A DNA stretch of 64,000 bases from assembly GCA_037127255.1 (NCBI GenBank), contig JBANSL010000004.1:87812627-87876626 (forward strand), given 5' to 3'. The translations under genes and the position numbers were made by a program. Positions 57,523-64,000 of the stretch are shown piece after piece (the stretch's first letter is position 1; each line of letters begins with the position of its first letter). Origin of the DNA: Persicaria tinctoria (Eukaryota; Streptophyta; Magnoliopsida; Caryophyllales; Polygonaceae). The notes under the pieces were generated by a model. It saw only the letters and a list, made by a program, of their open reading frames with translations, made no database searches and had not been told where the DNA came from.

Positions 57523-60439
57523 CTACCGCTTGCGCTTGGACTTGAGAGAATTCGAGGTCTGGGAATTGCTGTGCCAGTTTCGCTTCCTCTGGTTGATGAA
57601 CCAGTTGTTGATTTGCTTCAGCTGCAACCCTGTCTCCTCCACAAGCTTCGCCTTATCGTCCTCCTGCAGAATCGGTATGTTTATCAGGTAGCTACAACAG
57701 CAATGGGTCGTCAGTCGTCACCTCCTAAATACCGAGTATTTAAGAACTTACAGTTGGATAGGGCCATTTCGAATGCTGTTGCCACCATGTTTTGAGGACG
57801 GAGGTGGTGTCTCCCGGTAGCTTCCCCGCTCTTCTCTTCCTCATTATCTCCTCCCTCACATCTTCGATTCTCGATTTGAATCCCTGCAAGTTCAACAAAA
57901 CGATCAACGACCGTGATACATTGCACATGATCACAGCAGCTCAGAAGCCAAATTGTTGAATTTCTATGGGGGTTTCTTGAAGACAACTGACCTGCTTTAG
58001 CTCGAGCTTGAGTTCATGTCGAACTCGCTCCATAAGGGTCCTTTCGGATTCAGTCAGAATAAGAGGGCCTAACCCCATTAGGTCATGGCCATCTGATCCC
58101 CCAGCTGGGTAATCTAATTGCATCTCGTCTTCATCATCCGACATTGTTGCTCCTGTTCCCTCTCCTAGTGTAGCTCCTGAAGACAACATCAATTTTTCAG
58201 TCTAGAAATCCATATTTTAAAATGAAATTTCAATGAGGTTAAGTCAACAATATAACATGATAATACTATTCAAATATTTTTTTTATAATGATTTTTTTTA
58301 TATTTTTTTTAACAATTTCATACTTATTACAAATAAGAAATTGTTAAAAAAAAATTATACAAAAATTAAAAATTTATATTGTTTTTTTTATTATGCTAAC
58401 AAGAACGTGCATTAATAATAAACGATATATTTTGCTTAATCCCCACCCATATAATGAAATTGAAATCGTAAGCAAAATTTTACATTGTTTTTTTTTATTA
58501 TGCTAACAAGAACGTGCATTAATAATAAAATTATAATTTGTGTAATTTTATTTTATTTTTTTGCTTAATGGAAGAAGCAGCCGAACCATTCTGAAATGGT
58601 TAAGTCGAAAAAGACTTATGACTTTATGGATAGTACTCAAAGATCTTTGATTCGAACTCCGGATGACAATCTTTATTTACCAAAATCAAGGAAAAATCAG
58701 TCGAAAAGTATTTTAATTTTTTTGAAAAATAATATATTTTTTTATGAATTACAAATAATTTATAAACCAATCACCAAACATATCAATTATTATTATATAC
58801 ATGAAAAAACTTCCAACAAACCCAATATTCGATTGGTAGTTGGTATGAACCTAGTTGTTCAGTGTCTCAAGAATTTTGGCTTGAATGGGTCCCACTGCAC
58901 CCACCAATCATATATTTTAAAGGCCAAATCTACCCACCATTTCATATCATGTCTTAAAAATCAAGACTTTGAGATGTACATATCCTATAGGTCTTAATAA
59001 ATTTCCTTAATACATTTTATCCCTTTACGCGTTTATTATTGAAGTGAAACAACATATATCCATATTTAAAATGAAAATCTTGAGAGTTTTGCTTTCAAGG
59101 GTCACATATTGGACCCACCAACTTTCATTTCATATCTTAAAAATCCATTAATAAATAAATAAATTGTAAGATAGGCTACCGTTATTAAATTAGTATTAAA
59201 AATGTTTGGTAGAAAATATTAAAATATTATGCTACTATGCCACCTACCATTTATTGTGCCACTTTTTATATGTTTAGAGTTAAATGTTTGGTAGAATAAA
59301 CACATCAAATCACCAACATTTCATAAAAAAACACCCTATACCCCAATTATTTGAAGTTTTTCTTTAAATATTACTAATTTATCTAATAAGGATGACCCGT
59401 AAAGATCAATAATTCACGAGTTCAATCCCCTCTTCTCGGTATTTTAACGAGTCTGGTAACTAATAAGACTCGTTTAAGAAATTGATACTTCTATTAACTT
59501 TAATCAAATTTAATTTGTTTAGTAAAATAATTTGTTAAAAATATTACTAAAAATCAACCCATACAATAACACTTTTGAGTTTTGAATGTATCTTTTAAAT
59601 TAGTGCTAACACTTTATTATGTAATTTAATCATTTTTCACCAATTAGAATAAATAAACTATAAAATTGGATTTAAAGACTTTTACACTAACAATCCCATT
59701 ATAAATTATAAAATGATGTCATGCATATTTATCTGACTTCATTAATTATATATATATTTTTTATTTTTATATAAGAAAGGAAGCAACAACTCCATACAAT
59801 ACAAATATATTTATAAGTATATATTATCCTTAAATCTTCAATCTTTAATTATAATTACAGTATATACTAACCGGTGAGGTTTTGTAAGGTCTGTTCAATT
59901 TCACGGCAAGCCATGACCGCCTCCACGGCATGAATCCTCACATGTTGCTGTAGCTGCTCTTTGAACGAACACAGCAACACCAAATATTGTCCCTGTAATT
60001 TCAATTTTTAATTGTAATTAGTTTGGAAGAAGAAGCAAGAAATCATAAAATTGAGGAATTTTGTTACAGTGAAAAGGAAATATTAATAAAAATGGAGGGA
60101 GGGAGGGAAAGGGAGAGATACCAAGAAGTCATCAAGCTCCTGCCTTTCATGGGGCGGGAGAGACTGGTAGCTCTGAGAAGCCGCATACGATCGGAGGAGA
60201 TGATGGGACTGCGAAAGCTGCGCGTCGATCAACGGCAGCTGATCGATCGGCGTGGCGACACGCAGGCACGACACGTGTGCAGCGAGGAGCTGTTCGTACA
60301 GCGGGTGGCTTGCAAGCTCCGCCTTCAATTGCTGGTAGTGGTGCTCTCCGACCACCGCCGACATCTCGCCGCCGCCGCCCATGCCGCCGATCCCGCCTCC
60401 GCCGCCGCCCATCATCCCTAATAGCCCCTGTTCTTGCAT
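57523..60439 (-). CDS. KNAT7: KNOTTED1-like homeobox protein, class II, KNAT7-like
   Basis: Five exons on the minus strand read in phase: 60439-60122, 59992-59872, 58176-57992, 57883-57752 and 57663-57523, giving 298 residues. After a Gly/Met-rich start come KNOX1 (about 36-80: [20 protein letters not shown]), KNOX2 (about 107-147: [20 protein letters not shown]), an acidic linker ([11 protein letters not shown]), the ELK domain (about 203-224: [20 protein letters not shown]) and a TALE homeodomain (about 225-287) with the three-residue loop PYP and helix 3 [14 protein letters not shown]. The order, the [17 protein letters not shown] linker and the KSKRKR end match Arabidopsis KNAT7, a class II regulator of secondary-wall synthesis. 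An upstream in-frame ATG (60478) is possible, but [11 protein letters not shown] matches the known start. Intron 2 is long (1.7 kb) and AT-rich. Confidence 0.95.
58377..58530. repeat. Direct repeat in KNAT7-like intron 2
   Basis: ATTATGCTAACAAGAACGTG followed by CATTAATAATAAA occurs at about 58390-58423 and again at about 58497-58529, each after a T-run. It is a local duplication of about 105 bp. Confidence 0.85.
58590..58670 (+). repeat. Possible tRNA-derived SINE head in the intron
   Basis: AAATGGTTAAGTCG and, about 50 bp on, TTTGATTCGAACTCC resemble pol III A and B boxes at SINE-like spacing. No tail or target duplication was identified, and it does not fold as a tRNA by eye. Confidence 0.25.
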
Positions 60440-61169
60440 TTCCCCTCTTTTCCCTTGCCGGAATCGAAACAATTTCAATCAATTTGGTCGAATTGGGGGA
60501 AAATAAAGGAAATTGGAGAGATTTTTTAGTGTAGGGAGAGGACCACAAAAAGATAGGTGTACAGAAAGGGGGTAATCTAGGTACTGTAACAGAGTAAACT
60601 GCGTTGGCTAGGGTACGAGCATCAGGCAGAGAGAGAAACAGAGACTACCAGAGAGGGAGGGAGAGAGGTTTCAAGGTGCTGCCTTTATATTTTCCTTTTT
60701 CTGAAAAAAAGAAAGAAAGAAAAGAGGTCTGCAACTGCAACTGTGGGGACTATTTGAGGGCCAGTGGAACAGAGGTAGAACAGGAAAAAGATGCAAACTT
60801 GCTATGGAAAAACGAAAGATGAATCAAGGAAGGAGATGGATTGGAGTTCAGAGGGGGTGTGTAGAACGATATATGAAGTCTTTTTCCTTGTTTGCAGGCT
60901 TTATGAAGAGAGTGGGATCGAGAGAGAGAGAGAGAGGGGGGTTGTTTTACAGAACCATTTCCATGGAAGCTAGAAGGAGAGGGAGGGGAAGAGGATCACA
61001 GAGGAAAGCTGTGACAATCATCTGTTTTTCTGATTCATTGGGTCTCCTCTCCTCCTTTTGTTTTATAATAACCTCCTTTTATATTTTTTGTGGGTGTTGT
61101 TCTTTCTTTCTTTTTAGGTGTGTGGGGTGTGTTGCCTTTTCTTCTTTGGTAACAAGTTTTCTTCTTCTT

Positions 61170-61219
<50 letters not shown>

Positions 61220-62221
61220 TTATTTATTTTGCTTAGGGTTAGGGCTATTGATTAGGTAAATAGGAGTATGACAAGAAATAGTAGTTGTAATCTTCTTTCT
61301 TTTGATGTATAATAAGTCAAAAGACTAAGTGCATGTTTCTTAAAATGAGGTTTAGTAGTACCTAAATGATCGAGTATGTAGGGTTAAATGAAATGAGACA
61401 TGGTGATTTAGTAGTAGTGATTTAAGAAGTTGGTGGATTGGTAGAAAAAAATATATAAAAGGTGTGTAGTGGAGTAGTGGTTATGTTAAACGTTTTTTCG
61501 ACTGTGTTTCTCGTGTTTCTGCTCAAGTCTCTCCAGCAATAAGACTTTGTGGAAGCTTATTGGTTTCCTAGTGTTCTCGCTATTCACATTTTCATCCCAG
61601 AGTCTCCTTCGACTTCTTTTTTTGTCGAGCTTTTCTTTACTTGGTTCTCAAATTAACATTTTCAAAATTTTAAAAATCTACTATAAAAAGATACATTTTA
61701 CTACAAGCCTTGCACCAAGAAATTCTACAATTGCCCTAATGCAATTTCAAACCGTAGTTATGAATAATCGAGAATAGAATATCATATGGATATGGCGGAG
61801 CAAGGATTTCAGTCGGGAGGGTGTTAGGCAAAGGAATGAGAGGTTGGTTTCTGAGGAAAAAGTAAAACTCTAAAACTTTGATTGATACAAAAAAATGACA
61901 TTATTTTTAATTAAAAATATTTTTTTAATAAAAAAAAAGACTTAAAGCCTTAACCTTTTCCATTGAAACAACAAAAATTCTCAAAACTGATTTTTATTAT
62001 CTCCGGAAACACATGACACATAATTGCCCTACATGTTATTTTGACCTACTCTTGCTGAAAAATTATGAGTACTTATTTAATTATTTTCCTAGCATCTTAA
62101 TTCTTAAGGAGTTGGTAAAAGTGAAAATCAAGTACATTTACATCTGAATGAACTCATTGATGATCGACATTTCAGAGCCTTCTTAAAAAAAGTACACCCC
62201 TAAGTCCTAACCAGACTAGTA
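60440..62221. other. KNAT7-like 5' region and AT-rich spacer
   Basis: From 60440 to about 61020 the plus strand is GA-rich (GAGAGAGAG at 60922-60936), i.e. CT-rich on the KNAT7-like sense strand, as plant leaders and promoters often are. ORFs here (60604-61259) are low-complexity and not credible. (AT)n lies at 61176-61215, followed by (TTTA)n. Beyond 61260 nothing gene-like was found. Confidence 0.55.
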
Positions 62222-62523
62222 CTCCCTCCGTAACGCAATATTTGTCCATTTGGGGGTTTTCACACTTCTTAAGAAAGCTACAATTAGAAAGTAGAATAAT
62301 TAAAAATTTAGCAAATAAATAATGTGGAAAAAAAATGGACCAATGGAAAAAAAAGAATAGTATGGGAAGTTGGAGTATTAATAGAATTTCTTGGAAATCA
62401 AATACAATTAATGAGATGAATGGATAAAAATAGAAAATTTTGTCATTAATTAGGTTCAAATGGACAAATATTTTGTTACAAATAAAAGTGGCCAAATGGA
62501 CAAATATTGCGTTACGGAGGGAG
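62222..62523. mobile_element. Stowaway MITE 1 of a cluster
   Basis: CTCCCTCCGTAACGCAATATTTGTCCATTTG and its inverse (AATGGACAAATATTGCGTTACGGAGGGAG, minor differences) bound a 302-bp element with TA on each side. Confidence 0.92.
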
Positions 62524-62529
62524 TATATA

Positions 62530-62765
62530 TTACCTCGTCCAAAAATACAGTGACTTTACTATTCACGCACGTTTTTTTAAAAATGTAAAAACTATATAAA
62601 ATATTAACTTTTTTATTAATTTTTTTAATAATTAAAAACTTATTAATAATAAGTTTGTAATTATTAAAAAAAATTGATAAAAAAGTTAATATTTTATATA
62701 GTTTTTTAACTCCTAAAAAAGCGTGCATGAATAGTAAAAGTCCATGTATTTTTGGACGGAGGGAG
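62530..62765. mobile_element. Stowaway MITE 2 of a cluster
   Basis: The left end CCTCGTCCAAAAATACA is decayed; the right end TGTATTTTTGGACGGAGGGAG is intact, with TA after it. The inner inverted repeats ACTATTCACGCACG / GCGTGCATGAATAGT confirm the pairing. The exact left base is uncertain by 2-3 bp. Confidence 0.85.
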
Positions 62766-62774
62766 TACTATATA

Positions 62775-63000
62775 CTCCATCCGTTTCACAATATTTGTCA
62801 TTTTACTTTTATCACGTTTTTTAAGAACAGTAAAAACTATATAAAATATCAATGATTTTATTAATTTAAAAAAATAATTAGTACAATTGTCTATAAAATT
62901 ATGGAAAAAAATTATTAAAAAATTAATATTTTATAGAGTTTTTAGCTTCTTAAAAAGCGTGTCAAAAAAGTAAAGTAACAAATATTTTGAGATAGAGGTC
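62775..63000. mobile_element. Stowaway-like MITE 3 of a cluster, decayed right end
   Basis: The left end CTCCATCCGTTTCACAATATTTGTC pairs with inverted GACAAATATTGTGAAA-like sequence near 62970-62995 (CAAATATTTTGAGATAGAGG). Inner repeats AAAAACTATATAAAATATCA / AATATTTTATAGAGTTTTTA are clear. Confidence 0.7.
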
Positions 63001-64000
63001 TCTTTGTTTCATAACAAGTATTGTTTGATTTTTTAACACATTTTTATAACAAATTAAAAGCTAACAATTTTTGCTCCAAAAAAATTAACAATTCTATAAA
63101 ACAACAAATTTTTTAATTGTAAAAATAATAATAACATTTTTAACATTTTACAGAGTTTTTAACTTTTAAAAAAACATACACTAAAATCTAAATAACTTTT
63201 AATATGAAAATATTTATATCAATTCCACATAATATGTGTACTTTACTGTTTTTAATCTTTCCCATTGATGGTTGTATAAAGGGAAATAAAATAAACGGTA
63301 GTATGTCTGGATCTTCAACTTGTAAAAGTATGCTCAACTTCTCTAAAAAAATCTTCAAAATAGAGAATTATAAATCATATATTCTGAAATTTTTTATGCT
63401 AAATTCAAACGCCTTTTCTATTTTTTAATTTAATCCAAAATATATAGAATTTCTTTAAATTTAAGAAATGATCTCCATTTTTTTTCTTTCCAGATAATAT
63501 CGTCAAAAACTCAATATGTAAGAGGAGGAAGCAAAGCCACATGCATAAAATCTCCTTATGCTTCAATTCAAATAATTAATAACCCAAACAAATCAATTCA
63601 TTCATTTTCAAGTATCAAATCAAACAAGATAGAAAATGGCCAAATGCAATCGAGCAATCATCTTTTTCTTATTCATTCCAGTATATCTATCTATATAATC
63701 TATATATTACAAGAGACTCTCCTTCAAATATTACTATATTTTTTAATTTTTTTTTGGTTAACAATTTGTTTGGTGCCATAAAATACTGTAATTATTTGAT
63801 GGAGGAAAGACGTTGCCAAATTTAATTTAATTTAATTTAATTTAAAGAAAAAAGGCTTTGTGTGCAAGGTATGCTATTGGTTGTTGGATGGTGGGAGTGG
63901 GGTCACTGTCATAGCTGTAAATTTGTCGTATTCCAACTGTGGCCCTATATTATTGATCGTGGTCCCCGTCTCTCACAGGCCGTTGGCCGTTCCCTCTCTT
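63001..64000. other. AT-rich terminal stretch
   Basis: At 63001-63190, TTTGTTTCATAACAAGTATTG with inner ACAAATTAAAAG...TTTTTAACTTTTAAAA pairing may be a fourth, badly decayed Stowaway-like element. TTTAA pentamers repeat at 63818-63844. No gene is visible; the last 150 bp become GC-richer (GGCCGTTGGCCGTTCC). Confidence 0.45.

Noticed and set aside
60147..60548. Arg-rich ORFs on both strands over KNAT7-like exon 1
   Set aside because: They overlap the KNOX1-coding exon in other frames; the KNOX frame is unambiguous.

Overview
This is nuclear DNA of a flowering plant, probably a eudicot. Genes have GT-AG introns, intergenic DNA is AT-rich, and most of the window is transposable-element sequence. 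Ordinary plant genes are few: the 3' half of a pectin acetylesterase gene (42-1364, +), an NDR1/HIN1-like LEA_2 membrane protein (35513-36206, +), a one-exon CEP peptide-hormone precursor (53485-53823, +), a plastid-type methionine sulfoxide reductase A (55046-56883, +) and a KNAT7-type KNOX homeobox gene (57523-60439, -). They have separate roles (cell wall, membrane/defence, peptide signalling, redox repair, secondary-wall transcription) and form no operon-like unit. A possible minus-strand promoter and leader lies at 3744-4180.

The main structure is a nest of elements from 8564 to 25514. A hAT-like element with TIR TAGGGGTGGGC and a perfect 8-bp target duplication (ATGTTTAG, 8564-8571 and 25507-25514) encloses two later insertions. 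The first is a non-LTR retrotransposon bordered by TAA repeats, with one uninterrupted 1,075-codon ORF (9157-12384). It encodes N-terminal Cys/His motifs, a YLDD reverse transcriptase and a C-terminal restriction-like endonuclease, the layout of R2/R4-type rather than common plant LINEs. The second is a Helitron of about 12.5 kb (12531-25061) inserted between A and T, with a TCTATACTA 5' end and a hairpin plus CTAG at its 3' end. It carries pieces of several cellular genes: organellar lysyl-, methionyl- and glycyl-tRNA synthetases, ribonucleotide reductase large subunit, a coiled-coil protein on the opposite strand, and unidentified exons.

A Mutator-like element follows (25574-26695; 9-bp target duplication TAAATTATA). 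Next come a minus-strand Helitron 5' end (28110), a non-autonomous LINE-like insertion (28648-32827; 13-bp target duplication) broken by a probable solo LTR (29395-32304), and a truncated LINE or SINE tail (33721-33884). Between the NHL and CEP genes a decayed plant LINE (about 37490-48175) was broken by a hAT with its own, now frameshifted, transposase (39676-44329; target duplication CTTTCTGG). A second hAT (37548-39671) later inserted exactly over the left end of the first, so its target duplication CTGGTAGG straddles that boundary. The LINE's reverse transcriptase lost its catalytic motif to a local inverted duplication.

The right end carries a small hAT MITE (54540-54773) and Stowaway MITEs (52780-53014 and a cluster at 62222-63000). 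Assignments rest on reading motifs, splice sites and terminal repeats by eye; no database search was run.
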